NCBI RefSeq assembly: GCF_050942215.1
Contig: NZ_CP192056.1
Coordinates: forward strand, 4,588,001-4,652,000
Source of the DNA: Sphaerimonospora sp050942215
Lineage (GTDB): Bacteria > Actinomycetota > Actinomycetes > Streptosporangiales > Streptosporangiaceae
Reading direction: 5' to 3'
Length of the DNA stretch: 64,000 nt
Shown here piece by piece: positions 1 through 8,388 of this stretch. The number at the start of each line of letters is the position of its first letter. Positions within the stretch are counted from its first letter, which is position 1. Below the pieces are notes generated by a model. It saw only the letters and a list, made by a program, of their open reading frames with translations, was not told the origin of the DNA and searched no databases. A program made the translations under genes and the position numbers.

Positions 1-337
1 CGAGGTCGGCGCGCAGCTCCTTGAGTTCCGTCTTGAGGACCCTGGCCTCCTCCTCGACCTCTTTGCGCATCGCGGCGGCGCTCTCGGCCAGGGACTCGGA
101 CTTGCGGATGATCTCCCCGGCGTCCTCCTCCGCCCTGCCGCGGATCTCCTCGGCCTCCCGCCTGGCCCGCTCCAGCTCCTCGTTCACCTCGGCCGTCACC
201 GCGCTGAGCTGCTCGGGTGAGGGACCGGCCGGCGGTGCGAGGCCGCCGGTACGACGCACGACGATGACAAGGGCCGCGACCGACACGAGCGCCAGCAGCA
301 CCACCGCAACCGCTAAAACGATCACGACCGTATCCAT
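1..337 (-). CDS. rny: Ribonuclease Y, N-terminal part (runs off the window)
   Basis: Only the first 112 codons lie inside the window; the gene continues beyond base 1. The product starts with one hydrophobic membrane segment (about residues 4-27, rich in V, A and L) ending in VVRR. A long charged helix rich in E, R and K follows (for example EELERARREAEEI), typical of the coiled coil that precedes the KH and HD domains of RNase Y. Those catalytic domains are outside the window, so the call rests on the anchor-plus-coil layout and the position downstream of recA-recX. RNase Y is a membrane-anchored endoribonuclease of mRNA turnover. The ATG at 337 has a strong ribosome site (AGGAGAGGG) just upstream. 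Confidence 0.75.
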   Translation of the reverse strand, partial: MDTVVIVLAVAVVLLALVSVAALVIVVRRTGGLAPPAGPSPEQLSAVTAEVNEELERARREAEEIRGRAEEDAGEIIRKSESLAESAAAMRKEVEEEARVLKTELKELRADL

Positions 338-639
338 GCGCGCTCACCCTCTCCTCGCCTTGCGACCTCTGTCAGCGAGGGAGCACACGCGCAGCACTAC
401 AACACCCGGCGGCGTCACCAGGACAAATATCGTCTCATCCCCGAGCATCCCGGAGGACACCCGACATGGCCCGGAGGCCGGTCAATATCTATCGCCCGTC
501 GTTCACCGTTATGGGAATCCGCGCTGCGCGGAGTTACTCCTCACTGCGGTCGAGATTAAGCGTCAGAGAGGTAACGAGCAAGCAAAGACTGTCAGGATCT
601 CCTCGGACCGGTCCATCGGCCCGGACCCCAGGGGCTCCC
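338..639. other. Spacer between recX and rny
   Basis: This 302-base stretch holds no convincing gene. It must carry the 3' end of the recA-recX transcript and probably the rny promoter. The only clear structure is a short GC inverted repeat at 518-532 (arms TCCGCG/CGCGGA around CTG). It lacks a T-tract, so I do not call it a terminator. Confidence 0.5.
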
Positions 640-1209
640 TCAGTCGATCTCCTCATGGAGATCGTCCACGTCGCAGCCCTCGGTCTCCAGTGCCTCCCGG
701 ACGACACGGAACGCCAGACCCGGCGGATAGCCCTTGCGGGCGAGCATCCCCACGAGCCTGCGGGTGCGCGCCCTCGGATCGGCGCCCCGGATGGCGGCCA
801 GCCTGCGGGCGACCAGCATGCGTGCGGTCTCGACCTCCTGCTCCGGATCGAGTCGCCCCACCGCGTCCTGGACCGTCTCCTCATCCACCCCACGATGCCG
901 CAACTCCTGAGCGAGCGCCCGCCGGGCCAGTCCGCGGCCGTGATGCCGCGAGCTCACCCAGGCCGCGGAGAACGCCTCATCGTCGATCAGCCCGACCTCG
1001 GAGAACCGCTCCAGCACGGCTCGCGCAGCCTCCTCCGGGACCTCTCGCTTCCGCAGGGCGTCCGCGAGCTGCGCCCGGGTCTTCGGCGCCATCGTCAGCA
1101 GTCGCAGGCAGATCGCCCTCGCGACCGCCTCCGGATCGGCGTCGGGCTCCCGTGGGTCCGCCTCCGGCCCCCGGCCCCGCCGTGGGCCGGGGAACTCGTC
1201 ACGTCTCAT
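640..1209 (-). CDS. recX: Regulatory protein RecX
   Basis: This 189-residue protein modulates RecA by binding the RecA filament and inhibiting recombinase and coprotease activity. The RecX family pattern is visible: a helical repeat with PKTRAQLADALRKREVP, then VGLIDDEAFSAAWV, a RGLARRALAQELRHRGV repeat and a C-terminal helical repeat ending in the acidic tail DVDDLHEEID. It starts 8 bases after the recA stop on the same strand, the usual recA-recX operon, so it should share the recA damage-inducible promoters. The first 20 residues are a charged extension rich in R, P and E, common in actinobacterial RecX. Confidence 0.93.
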   Translation of the reverse strand: MRRDEFPGPRRGRGPEADPREPDADPEAVARAICLRLLTMAPKTRAQLADALRKREVPEEAARAVLERFSEVGLIDDEAFSAAWVSSRHHGRGLARRALAQELRHRGVDEETVQDAVGRLDPEQEVETARMLVARRLAAIRGADPRARTRRLVGMLARKGYPPGLAFRVVREALETEGCDVDDLHEEID

Positions 1210-1217
1210 CCCACGGA

Positions 1218-3428
1218 TCAGACGTCACCCGGCTTGGGCGCGCTGGACTTGCCGCCCCGCCCCGAGGTGGCGGCCCGCCCGGAGGAGGGAGCGGCCGGGG
1301 CCGCCGGAGCCGCCTCGCCCGGGGTGTCGAGGCGCGGCCCGATGCCGAGCTTCTCCTTGATCTTCTTCTCGATCTCGTTGGCGATGTCGGGGTTGTTCTT
1401 CAGGAAGTTGCGGGCGTTCTCCTTGCCCTGCCCAAGCTGGTCGCCCTCGTACGTGTACCAGGCGCCGGCCTTCCGCACGAACCCGTGCTCGACCCCCATG
1501 TCGATGAGGCCGCCCTCACGGGAGATGCCCTGGCCGTACAGGATGTCGAAATCCGCCTGGCGGAACGGCGGCGCCATCTTGTTCTTCACGACCTTCACCC
1601 GGGTCCGGTTGCCGACCGGCTCGGTGCCGTCCTTCAGCGTCTCGATCCGCCGCACGTCCAGCCGCACCGACGCATAGAACTTCAGCGCCTTACCACCCGT
1701 GGTCGTCTCCGGACTGTTGTGCACGATGATCCCGTCCGCGAGGTAGTTGTGCGACCCTTCAACCTCGATGTCGAATCGGTCCATGTTGTCGAACACGGCA
1801 GGTTCGATCTTGAGAACTCGCGCGGGCATCGGATGCAGGGTCGGCTCCACAAACTCCGGCTCCACCATGAACTTGCCCCGGAATTCCGGCAGCAGCTTGT
1901 AGTCCATTGAGGGGTGGACGTACGGAGCGACGATCTCCTGGAACAGCTTCGAGCCCATCGTCGAGAACTGCAAGAAGCTGATCTTCCGGGCGCCCTTCTC
2001 TATGAGCTTCACGTCCAGCTCATAGGTGTCCTGCAGAAAGTCCATCATCCGCTGACGGGAGCCCGGACTCATCGCCTCGACGCAGATCTCTACCCTGCCG
2101 CTTACTCCCTGGGTGCGCCGCTGCACTCCCTTCGAGCGCAGCGTGAACGTGCCGTCGTCCATGTACCAGATCGCGAGCGAGAGCGGGGTGAGCGCCTTGA
2201 TGTAGTCGAACGCGAAATGCTTCTTCCCGTCGCCGAAATAAACGGCCTGACGAACCTCGGCCAACTCTGCGAGCGGCGTGAAGTCGGCGAAGACGGCGCC
2301 CTCGGCGTCGGTCGTCCGGCAATGCGGGATGTTCTCCAGCATCGAGACCTTCCAGTCCAGATAGGCCGCCTGCTCGGCACCATGCCCCATGCGCAGCCGT
2401 GCGCTCGTCTCCTCCGAATCCACCGGTGGGGACAGGGCGCCATCACCCATGATCGAGCCGAGGATGACCTGCCACTGCTTGAGGCTGAGCGTGCGCGGTT
2501 GGGCGAGCATGACCCGATCGCCCACGGCGATCTCCCCGGCTTCCCGCCAGCCTCCGGGCGTGCGGATCAGGTGATTCGCCGTCATCGCCATCGTGGCGGG
2601 GCCGTTTCCTGAGCCTCCCCCCGCCCGCTCGACCGTGAACTTGAGGAACTCCTCGGTCTTGCCGTTGTTGAACCAGTTGACGACCCGCTTTGGGACGATT
2701 TCTCCAATTTCTGGGTCATACGAGAGGACTTCGACCGACATCCGCTCGTTGACAATCTTTCCGATCTTCTCGCGGGTTCCATCCGCAAGCGTCACTTTCG
2801 TATCGTAAGATCCACACCCGAACATGACGCCGATCTTTTCCCGCAATTGGTTGATGAAGACGGCGGTCGTCCGGGTTTGGTTGAGGGCTCCGGCGACCTT
2901 GCGGAGGGCCTGCGACATGAGGCGGGCCTGGAGGCCGACGTGACTGTCGCCCATCTCGCCCTCGATCTCGGCCTTCGGCACGAGAGCCGCCACCGAGTCG
3001 ATGACGATGATGTCGATCGCGCCGGAGCGGATCAGCATGTCCGCGATCTCCAGGGCCTGCTCACCCGTGTCGGGCTGGGAGACGAGCAGCGCGTCGACGT
3101 CGACGCCCAGCTTCTTCGCGTACTCGGGGTCGAGGGCGTGCTCGGCGTCGATGAACGCGGCGATCCCGCCACCTTTCTGCGCATTGGCCACCGCATGCAG
3201 CGCGACGGTCGTCTTACCGGACGACTCGGGTCCGTAAACCTCCACGATCCGGCCGCGGGGGAAGCCGCCGATGCCGAGGGCGACGTCGAGGGAGATCGAG
3301 CCGGTCGGAATGACCTCGATCGCGGGACGCGAGTCATCGCCGAGGCGCATGACGGAGCCCTTGCCGAACTGCCGCTCGATCTGCGCGAGAGCGGTCTCGA
3401 GGGCCTTCTCGCGGTCGTTGATTGCCAT
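1218..3428 (-). CDS. recA: Recombinase RecA precursor containing an intein
   Basis: RecA pairs homologous DNA strands and triggers LexA self-cleavage. The precursor is 736 residues and should splice to 369, a normal RecA length. The N-extein (1-204) has the Walker A motif GPESSGKT at 66-73 and runs to the loop-L2 sequence IGVMFG. The intein follows (205-571), and the C-extein resumes at SPETTTGGKALKFYASVR. A Pro/Ala/Ser-rich tail ends the protein. The ATG at 3428 begins MAINDREKALE and has the ribosome site GGGGGCAGGA; a longer upstream open frame is not needed. recX follows after 8 bases. The leader contains a LexA-type box and a RecA-NDp-like promoter motif, annotated separately. Confidence 0.97.
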   Translation of the reverse strand: MAINDREKALETALAQIERQFGKGSVMRLGDDSRPAIEVIPTGSISLDVALGIGGFPRGRIVEVYGPESSGKTTVALHAVANAQKGGGIAAFIDAEHALDPEYAKKLGVDVDALLVSQPDTGEQALEIADMLIRSGAIDIIVIDSVAALVPKAEIEGEMGDSHVGLQARLMSQALRKVAGALNQTRTTAVFINQLREKIGVMFGCGSYDTKVTLADGTREKIGKIVNERMSVEVLSYDPEIGEIVPKRVVNWFNNGKTEEFLKFTVERAGGGSGNGPATMAMTANHLIRTPGGWREAGEIAVGDRVMLAQPRTLSLKQWQVILGSIMGDGALSPPVDSEETSARLRMGHGAEQAAYLDWKVSMLENIPHCRTTDAEGAVFADFTPLAELAEVRQAVYFGDGKKHFAFDYIKALTPLSLAIWYMDDGTFTLRSKGVQRRTQGVSGRVEICVEAMSPGSRQRMMDFLQDTYELDVKLIEKGARKISFLQFSTMGSKLFQEIVAPYVHPSMDYKLLPEFRGKFMVEPEFVEPTLHPMPARVLKIEPAVFDNMDRFDIEVEGSHNYLADGIIVHNSPETTTGGKALKFYASVRLDVRRIETLKDGTEPVGNRTRVKVVKNKMAPPFRQADFDILYGQGISREGGLIDMGVEHGFVRKAGAWYTYEGDQLGQGKENARNFLKNNPDIANEIEKKIKEKLGIGPRLDTPGEAAPAAPAAPSSGRAATSGRGGKSSAPKPGDV
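1716..2816 (-). mobile_element. RecA intein with LAGLIDADG homing endonuclease
   Basis: This in-frame 367-residue insertion splits RecA between G204 and S572 of the precursor. Its first residue is Cys (CGSYDTKVTLADG, splicing block A). Block B has T79-A-N-H82, and the last residues are IIVHN, followed by Ser as the +1 nucleophile, so all splicing residues are present. Two endonuclease motifs are intact: LGSIMGDG (about 119-126) and IWYMDDGT (about 216-223), each with the acidic metal ligand. It is therefore a full-length, probably still mobile element rather than a mini-intein. The site (MFG/S in loop L2) matches, from memory, the Mycobacterium leprae RecA intein and differs from the M. tuberculosis one. 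Confidence 0.95.
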
Positions 3429-3468
3429 TCCTGCCCCCTGGAGGGTTGTCGTCTGCCCGGTCACCAGA

Positions 3469-3491
3469 AAACTACGGGGTGCCACCGACAT
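3469..3491 (-). promoter_or_regulatory. RecA-NDp (PafBC)-like promoter of recA
   Basis: On the minus strand the sequence reads ATGTCGGTG, eight bases, then TAGTTT. This fits the mycobacterial RecA-NDp consensus TTGTCRGTG-N8-TANNNT with one mismatch in the first element and exact spacing. In mycobacteria this motif is used by the LexA-independent PafBC activator. The start site would lie about 35 bases before the recA ATG at 3428. Function here is inferred. Confidence 0.6.
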
Positions 3492-3558
3492 TTTCCGGGG
3501 CTTCCCGAGAGCCCCCGGGGCTCCCACCGGCTCGCCGCACCCCGGCGGCGACGACTCA

Positions 3559-3580
3559 AATATAGCCGAACGGCTGTTCG
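3559..3580 (-). promoter_or_regulatory. LexA (SOS) box with -10 element upstream of recA
   Basis: CGAACggctGTTCG at 3567-3580 is a perfect 14-base palindrome matching the actinobacterial/Gram-positive LexA box. A TATATT hexamer read on the minus strand (3559-3564) sits directly downstream as a -10 element, so LexA would cover the spacer and block polymerase. The transcript would have a leader of roughly 120 bases before the recA ATG. Confidence 0.8.
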
Positions 3581-3581
3581 A

Positions 3582-4781
3582 TCACATGTCATCTCCCATC
3601 ACCGCCGCGATCTCTCCTCCTGAGGAGGTCGGCCCGGCCTGTCCGCCGACCTCGGCGGCGAAGGCCTCGATCGCGTCGACGACGCTTTCGAAGCGGAGGG
3701 AGTGGAAGAGGTCGAACGCGTGCTGTGCCCCTGGCAGCTCCGCGTAGACGACCGGGTCGGCGGAGGCGCGCCGCAACCTCTCCGCGAAACGCCGGGCGTC
3801 CGCCACCGGCACCAGCGTGTCGTCGTCCCCGTGCGCGATGAAGAACGGCGGCGCGTCCGGTCCGAGGTAGGTCAGGGGTGATGAGGCCGGGCCCTGGCCG
3901 TAGTAGTCGCCGTACCAGCCGTACAGGCAGATGGCTGCGGTGACCGAGGTGTCCGCGTGCTCGAAACCGGGCTGGAACGCGGGTAGGCCGGGTGTCAGGG
4001 CGGCCAGCGAGGCGAGGTGGCCGCCGGCCGAACTGCCCGCTACGAAGAGCACCGCCGGGTCGGCGCCGTACTCATGGCCGTGCTCCCGCACCCAGGCGAT
4101 CACCTTCTTGACGTCGATCAGGTGATCGGGGAACGTCGCGGCCGGTCGCAGGCGGTAGTTCGCACTGACGCAGACCCACCCCCGGCTCGCGAGCCGATGG
4201 AGGAGGGGGCGCGCCTCGCGGTTCTTCCTGCCGCTGAAGTAGCCGCCCCCGTGGAAGTAGACCAGGGTGGGACCGCCGGAGGGACGGGAGCGGTGACGGT
4301 AGACGTCGAGCAGGTTCCGCTTGCCGGCGTCGCCGTAGGCGATGTCCGCCACCCGCTCGACCCGGCGAGGTCGGACGGGAAACGGCCTGAACAGGATGCG
4401 GGCGAGCGGGAGACGGGGGCGTGAGCCCGCGGCCGGACGGGCGGCGGCGACGCGCCGGCCGGTGCCGAGGCCCTCGGCCAGGGCCCGATCGAGCACCGGC
4501 CCGGCCCGCAGCCCTCGCCGGGCGATGACCCCGAGCCCGGCCATGGTCAGGACGGCGGCCCCGGCCAGGGCCCAGCCGCCGGGCGAGTCGAGGTCGTCCT
4601 CCCCGAGGGCCGGCGGCGTCGCGGCCAGGAGCCAGTAGAAGGGGACGAACGGCGACTCGTTGATCGCGAGGCCCAGTCGGAAACTCAGCTCGGCGAGCGG
4701 CCGCGGCCGGCGCAGCGGCGCAAGGGCCAGCATGGTGCAGACCGCGACAGGCGTCAGGGTCGCCAGATAACCGAGGGGCAT
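3582..4781 (-). CDS. Membrane-anchored alpha/beta hydrolase (esterase/lipase family)
   Basis: This 399-residue protein is predicted to hydrolyse a carboxyl ester; the substrate is unknown. Residues 1-90 contain hydrophobic stretches (about 2-22 and 70-86) that should anchor it in the membrane. The C-terminal half is an HSL/esterase-like alpha/beta hydrolase: oxyanion motif HGGG at 177-180, nucleophile motif GSSAGG at 249-254 with S251, acidic region GDDDTLVP near 318-325 and probable catalytic H354 in GAQHAFD. I chose the ATG at 4781 because it has GGAGCG upstream and keeps the hydrophobic N-terminus; the open frame extends 42 codons further with low-complexity charged sequence. Its stop lies just beyond the LexA box of recA. 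Confidence 0.8.
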   Translation of the reverse strand: MPLGYLATLTPVAVCTMLALAPLRRPRPLAELSFRLGLAINESPFVPFYWLLAATPPALGEDDLDSPGGWALAGAAVLTMAGLGVIARRGLRAGPVLDRALAEGLGTGRRVAAARPAAGSRPRLPLARILFRPFPVRPRRVERVADIAYGDAGKRNLLDVYRHRSRPSGGPTLVYFHGGGYFSGRKNREARPLLHRLASRGWVCVSANYRLRPAATFPDHLIDVKKVIAWVREHGHEYGADPAVLFVAGSSAGGHLASLAALTPGLPAFQPGFEHADTSVTAAICLYGWYGDYYGQGPASSPLTYLGPDAPPFFIAHGDDDTLVPVADARRFAERLRRASADPVVYAELPGAQHAFDLFHSLRFESVVDAIEAFAAEVGGQAGPTSSGGEIAAVMGDDM

Positions 4782-4986
4782 GGTCGTCGCTCCACTGTGC
4801 CGCTGTTCGTACGGTTCGGCGTGCCGACGGCCATCGGCCACCGCGCCGGGTTCATGCCTGACAGCGTGACGGGCACGGCGGGGCACGCGCATCGGGCGGG
4901 CGGCCACTGTGACCCCGACCTCCGTACGGCATCGCTCCTACTTTGGTAGGTGTCGACGCCGCGGCGTCCGAAGTTAGCCTTGGCCG

Positions 4987-6165
4987 GTGAGCGGCGAGAT
5001 CTACTGCGATGCGGGGGCTGGATCCGAGCGTCGGCGCGCCCCGCGAGCCGCCATCGCGGCCTGCATGATCGCCGGAGTGGGGATCCTGACCGCGCCGGCG
5101 ATCCGGGGGCGGTTCGACGCGCACCCGGCGACGCCGTGGCTGGGTCTCGACATCACGGTCGGGGTGCTGAGCTGCGTCCTGTCGCCCGTTCTGCTGTGGC
5201 GGCCGGTCGGCGGCGCGCTGGGATTCACCGTTTTGGCCGCGCTGTCGCCCGCGGCCACCCCGGCGGCCGCGATGGGCGCGCTGCAGGTCGCTCAGCGGCG
5301 TGGTTTTCCGGTCGCTGCCGCCGTCGCCGCGACGGGGATCGCCGCGCACGCGATACAGGGCGCGTGGCAGCCCAGCAGAGGGATCTCCTTCGGCTGGTGG
5401 CTGGCCCTGATCACGATCGCGTACGGCGCGCTGGTCGGCTGGGGTGCGCTGGCTCAGTCGCGCCGCGCGCTCATCGCCTCTCTGCGCGAGCGTGCCCGTC
5501 GTGCCGAGGCCGAGCAGGGCAGGCGGGTGGCCGAGGCGCGGATGCTCGAGCGCAATCGCATCGCCAGGGAGATGCACGACGTGCTGGCCCATCGGCTGTC
5601 GCTGCTGGCCACCTACGCGGGTGCGTTGGAATACCGCCCCGACTCCCCGCCCGAGCGGCTCTCGCGTGCCGCGGGCGTGGTGCGTGCCGGGGTGCACCAG
5701 GCCCTCGACGAACTCCGCGAGGTGATCGACTTGCTGCGCGAGGAGGACCACGACTCCGGCGAGCGGCCGCAGCCCGGTCTGGCCGACCTCCCCCGGCTCG
5801 TCGAGGAGTCTCGCGACGCCGGTGCACAGGTGCTGTTGCGCGACAAGGTGACGGATCCTGCGGCACTGCCCGCCGCTGCCGCTCGAACCGCCTACCGCGT
5901 CGTACAGGAGGGGCTGACCAACGCCAGGAAGCACGCCGCCGGCCGACCGGTCCAGGTGGTGGTGGAGGGCCGGCCGGGTGACCGGCTGACGATCGACATG
6001 CGCAACCCGCTGCCAGGGGATGAGACCACCCTGCCGATCACACCGGGCACCGGCACCGGCCTGGTCGGGCTGACCGAGCGGGTGCGCCTGACCGGCGGAC
6101 GGCTGGACCACGAGGTGGCCGCCGGCGAGTTCCGCCTGCGTGCCTGGTTGCCATGGCCGAGGTGA
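4987..6165 (+). CDS. Two-component sensor histidine kinase, NarL/DesK-type
   Basis: This 392-residue kinase should sense an unknown envelope signal and phosphorylate the response regulator that overlaps it. The N-terminal 150 residues contain about four hydrophobic segments. The HisKA_3 dimerisation domain has the phosphoacceptor in REMHDVLAHRLS (H197), and the HATPase domain shows the N-box EGLTNARKHA and the G-rich GTGTGLVGLTERV. The GTG at 4987 is the best in-frame start I see, following GCCTTGGCCG without a strong ribosome site. The stop overlaps the start of the regulator by 13 bases, indicating co-translation. The gene starts 205 bases from the divergent esterase gene. Confidence 0.9.
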   Translation: MSGEIYCDAGAGSERRRAPRAAIAACMIAGVGILTAPAIRGRFDAHPATPWLGLDITVGVLSCVLSPVLLWRPVGGALGFTVLAALSPAATPAAAMGALQVAQRRGFPVAAAVAATGIAAHAIQGAWQPSRGISFGWWLALITIAYGALVGWGALAQSRRALIASLRERARRAEAEQGRRVAEARMLERNRIAREMHDVLAHRLSLLATYAGALEYRPDSPPERLSRAAGVVRAGVHQALDELREVIDLLREEDHDSGERPQPGLADLPRLVEESRDAGAQVLLRDKVTDPAALPAAAARTAYRVVQEGLTNARKHAAGRPVQVVVEGRPGDRLTIDMRNPLPGDETTLPITPGTGTGLVGLTERVRLTGGRLDHEVAAGEFRLRAWLPWPR

Positions 6166-6815
6166 GCCGTCCCATCCGTGTGCTCCTCGTGGACGACGAC
6201 GCCCTCGTGCGCGCCGGGCTGTCCATGATGCTCGACGGGATTCACGGCATCTCCGTGGTGGGCGAGGCGGCCGACGGCGACGAGGTGGCGGCGGCCGCCG
6301 ATGCCCACGCCCCGGATGTGGTGCTCATGGATCTGCGAATGCCGCGTGTGGACGGCATCACGGCCACCCGCGGGCTACGGCGCCGGCCTCACCCACCCGA
6401 GGTCATCGTGCTCACCACGTTCGACACCGACGAGAACATCCTGTACGCGCTCCGTGCGGGTGCCGGCGGCTTCCTGCTGAAGGACACCCCGCCCGCGCGG
6501 ATCGTCGACGCGATCCGCCGGGTCGCCGCGGGAGACCCGATCCTGTCGCCCCGGATCGCCCGCAGGCTGATGGACCGCGCGATCACGCAGGCCGGGGCGT
6601 ACGAGCGGGCGCGTTCCGCCCTGGCCGCGCTCAGCCCTCGCGAGCACGACGTGGTCGTCGCCGTGGCCCGGGGGCGGACCAACGCCGAGATCGCCGCCGA
6701 GCTGTTCATGGGCGTGACCACGGTCAAAGCGCACATCTCCAGCATTCTGCGCAAGCTCGGTCTCGACAACCGCACCCAGATTGCTCTTCTCGCACATGAC
6801 GCGGGACTGGCCTGA
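6153..6815 (+). CDS. Response regulator, NarL/FixJ family
   Basis: This 220-residue regulator has a receiver domain followed by a LuxR-type helix-turn-helix. The acidic pocket DDD is at 14-16 and the phosphorylated aspartate is D60 in VVLMDLRMP. The C-terminal domain contains LSPREHDVVVAVARGRTNAEIA and the recognition helix region TTVKAHISSILRKLGL, the standard GerE/LuxR signature. It overlaps the kinase gene and is its obvious partner. The target is unknown; the ABC exporter downstream is on the other strand and has its own regulator, so it is not automatically the target. Confidence 0.93.
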   Translation: MAEVSRPIRVLLVDDDALVRAGLSMMLDGIHGISVVGEAADGDEVAAAADAHAPDVVLMDLRMPRVDGITATRGLRRRPHPPEVIVLTTFDTDENILYALRAGAGGFLLKDTPPARIVDAIRRVAAGDPILSPRIARRLMDRAITQAGAYERARSALAALSPREHDVVVAVARGRTNAEIAAELFMGVTTVKAHISSILRKLGLDNRTQIALLAHDAGLA

Positions 6816-6925
6816 GCCGAACCTCCCCGTTAGATATCCGGGCCTTACCTCCACGTGGTTGTCTGCTGGCCGACCTGCGGCAATGCTTGTAGAAAAGTCG
6901 GATCTCCAGGGAGAAGGCGGCGACG

Positions 6926-7201
6926 GTGACGGGCACCGGTGAGTACGGCTGGCGGCGCCGTTCCCTCCTGGAAACGCTCGCCGGGCATCTTCCTGAACGC
7001 GGGCTCGCCAGCCGGATGATCGGCGGGGAGGAGCCGGTGCTGTGGATCTGGCATCCGCGCACCCGGAAACAGACGATCGTCTTCGCCTCCCCGGCGAAGG
7101 ACGGCTGGCTGTTCCTGTGGTCCCCCGACGGACAGGAGAACGCCGAGGAGCCCGGCCGGGCGGCCGAAAGGATCGGGAAGCTGCTCTCCCAGCCCGTCTA
7201 G
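6926..7201 (+). CDS. Small hypothetical protein (91 residues)
   Basis: I do not recognise this family. The GTG at 6926 has GGGAGAAGG about 10 bases upstream, and codon use (G/C in third positions) matches neighbouring genes, so it is probably real. The product is soluble and Trp-rich in the middle (VLWIWHPR, GWLFLWSPDG) with no signal peptide or membrane segment and no cysteines. It is followed by a stem-loop at 7228-7258. It lies 110 bases after the response regulator on the same strand and could be co-transcribed with it. Confidence 0.65.
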   Translation: MTGTGEYGWRRRSLLETLAGHLPERGLASRMIGGEEPVLWIWHPRTRKQTIVFASPAKDGWLFLWSPDGQENAEEPGRAAERIGKLLSQPV

Positions 7202-7227
7202 TCCGTCCCTTCCCCTCGGTGCACGGA

Positions 7228-7258
7228 GCCGCCCCGGTCTCACGGGGGCCGGGGCGGC
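7228..7258. terminator. Stem-loop terminator between convergent genes
   Basis: GCCGCCCCGG (7228-7237) pairs perfectly with CCGGGGCGGC (7249-7258) across an 11-base loop. It lies between the plus-strand small gene ending at 7201 and the minus-strand permease ending at 7303, the expected place for a shared bidirectional terminator. There is no long T-tract, which is common in high-GC actinomycetes. Confidence 0.65.
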
Positions 7259-7302
7259 CTTCCGTACGGGGGCGATCGCCTCCCCGCCTCTCTCCGGAGC
7301 GG

Positions 7303-8388
7303 TCATCTGATGACCTCGCCCAGCTTGACCCGGGCACCCGTACGGAGCACGGCCCGCTGATAGATCCGGGCGCCGGCGAGCAGCACGACCGCGACCGCCG
7401 CGATCATCAGCGCCACGGCGAGCACGATCTCTCCAAGCGGCACCTCGGTGGCCGCGGTGCGCACCGGCATCACCATCGAGGAGAACGGCGGGATCAGAGA
7501 CAGGATCTTGGCCGCCGTCCCGGTCGGCTGTGCCGCGGCGAAGTAGGACACCAGATAGGTCAGCGTCATCAGCATCGTCATCGGCGTCAGCACGCCGTTG
7601 AGCTCCTCCTGCCTGGAGACCAGCGAGCCGAAGGCGGCTGCGAGCGTCGAGAAGAAGGCGTAGCCGAGGACGAACCACACGACGGCGCTGATCACGATCC
7701 CGGCCATCCCCGGCGGGAGGTCGGCGGCGAGCCCGCTGACGAAGGCCGAGCCGAGGCCTACCGCGATGACCACACCGAGGTTGATCAGGCCCAGCACGCC
7801 CAGACCGACGATCTTTCCGCCGAGCAGTTGCCAGGGCCGCATGGCGGTGAGCAGGATTTCGACGATGCGGCTCCCCTTCTCCTCGACCACGCCCATCGCG
7901 ACGAACATGGCGGAGTAGATGAGCAGGAAGAACAGCACCATCACCAGCACCATGGCGAGACCGGCCCGCACCCCCTCGTAGCGTGCGTCGGTCCCGACGG
8001 ACACGACGCGCAGCGGGGTGAGCGCGAGACCGGCCTTCTCGATCTGGGCGTCGCGGTGCGCGCTCTGCAGGATGAGACCGAGCCGGCCGTTGAGCTCGCC
8101 GTCGGCGAGCACGGTCCGATCGTCGATCAGGGCGGCGTCGACGTCCCCGTCGATCACCGCCTTCCGCGCCGCCGCCTCGTCGGCGTACGTCACGAACTCC
8201 ACCTGCTCGACGGCGGCCGGAGCCGTACCGACGACGCCCACGTCGTAGACGTCGTTCCCGCTGAACAGCTTCGGGACGTACGCGAACGCGGCCACCAGCA
8301 CGGCGGTGATCGCCAGGCTGACGATGAACCCCTTCGTCCTGATGCGCGTGCGGATCTCCCGCTGCGCCACCAGCCACAGCCCGTTCAC
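7303..8388 (-). CDS. ABC-2 type exporter permease, NatB/YhaP-like
   Basis: This 361-residue membrane protein is the channel half of an ABC exporter. The N-terminus (MNGLWLVAQREIRTRIRTKG) is the typical cytoplasmic start of ABC-2 permeases and leads into a membrane helix at about 20-38. A large extracytoplasmic domain (about 40-170) follows, then five or so further hydrophobic segments between 175 and 345. This layout matches NatB-type sodium or drug exporters; the substrate cannot be read from the sequence. It begins within the last codons of the ATPase gene (4-base overlap), so the two are translated together. Confidence 0.85.
   Translation of the reverse strand: MNGLWLVAQREIRTRIRTKGFIVSLAITAVLVAAFAYVPKLFSGNDVYDVGVVGTAPAAVEQVEFVTYADEAAARKAVIDGDVDAALIDDRTVLADGELNGRLGLILQSAHRDAQIEKAGLALTPLRVVSVGTDARYEGVRAGLAMVLVMVLFFLLIYSAMFVAMGVVEEKGSRIVEILLTAMRPWQLLGGKIVGLGVLGLINLGVVIAVGLGSAFVSGLAADLPPGMAGIVISAVVWFVLGYAFFSTLAAAFGSLVSRQEELNGVLTPMTMLMTLTYLVSYFAAAQPTGTAAKILSLIPPFSSMVMPVRTAATEVPLGEIVLAVALMIAAVAVVLLAGARIYQRAVLRTGARVKLGEVIR

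Noticed and set aside
518..532. Short GC palindrome between recX and rny considered as a terminator
   Set aside because: The stem is only about 6 bp with a 3-base loop and no T-tract, too weak to call.
1218..3428. Interruption of recA considered as a frameshift, insertion sequence or assembly join
   Set aside because: The frame is open throughout and all intein splicing and endonuclease motifs are present at a known RecA insertion site.
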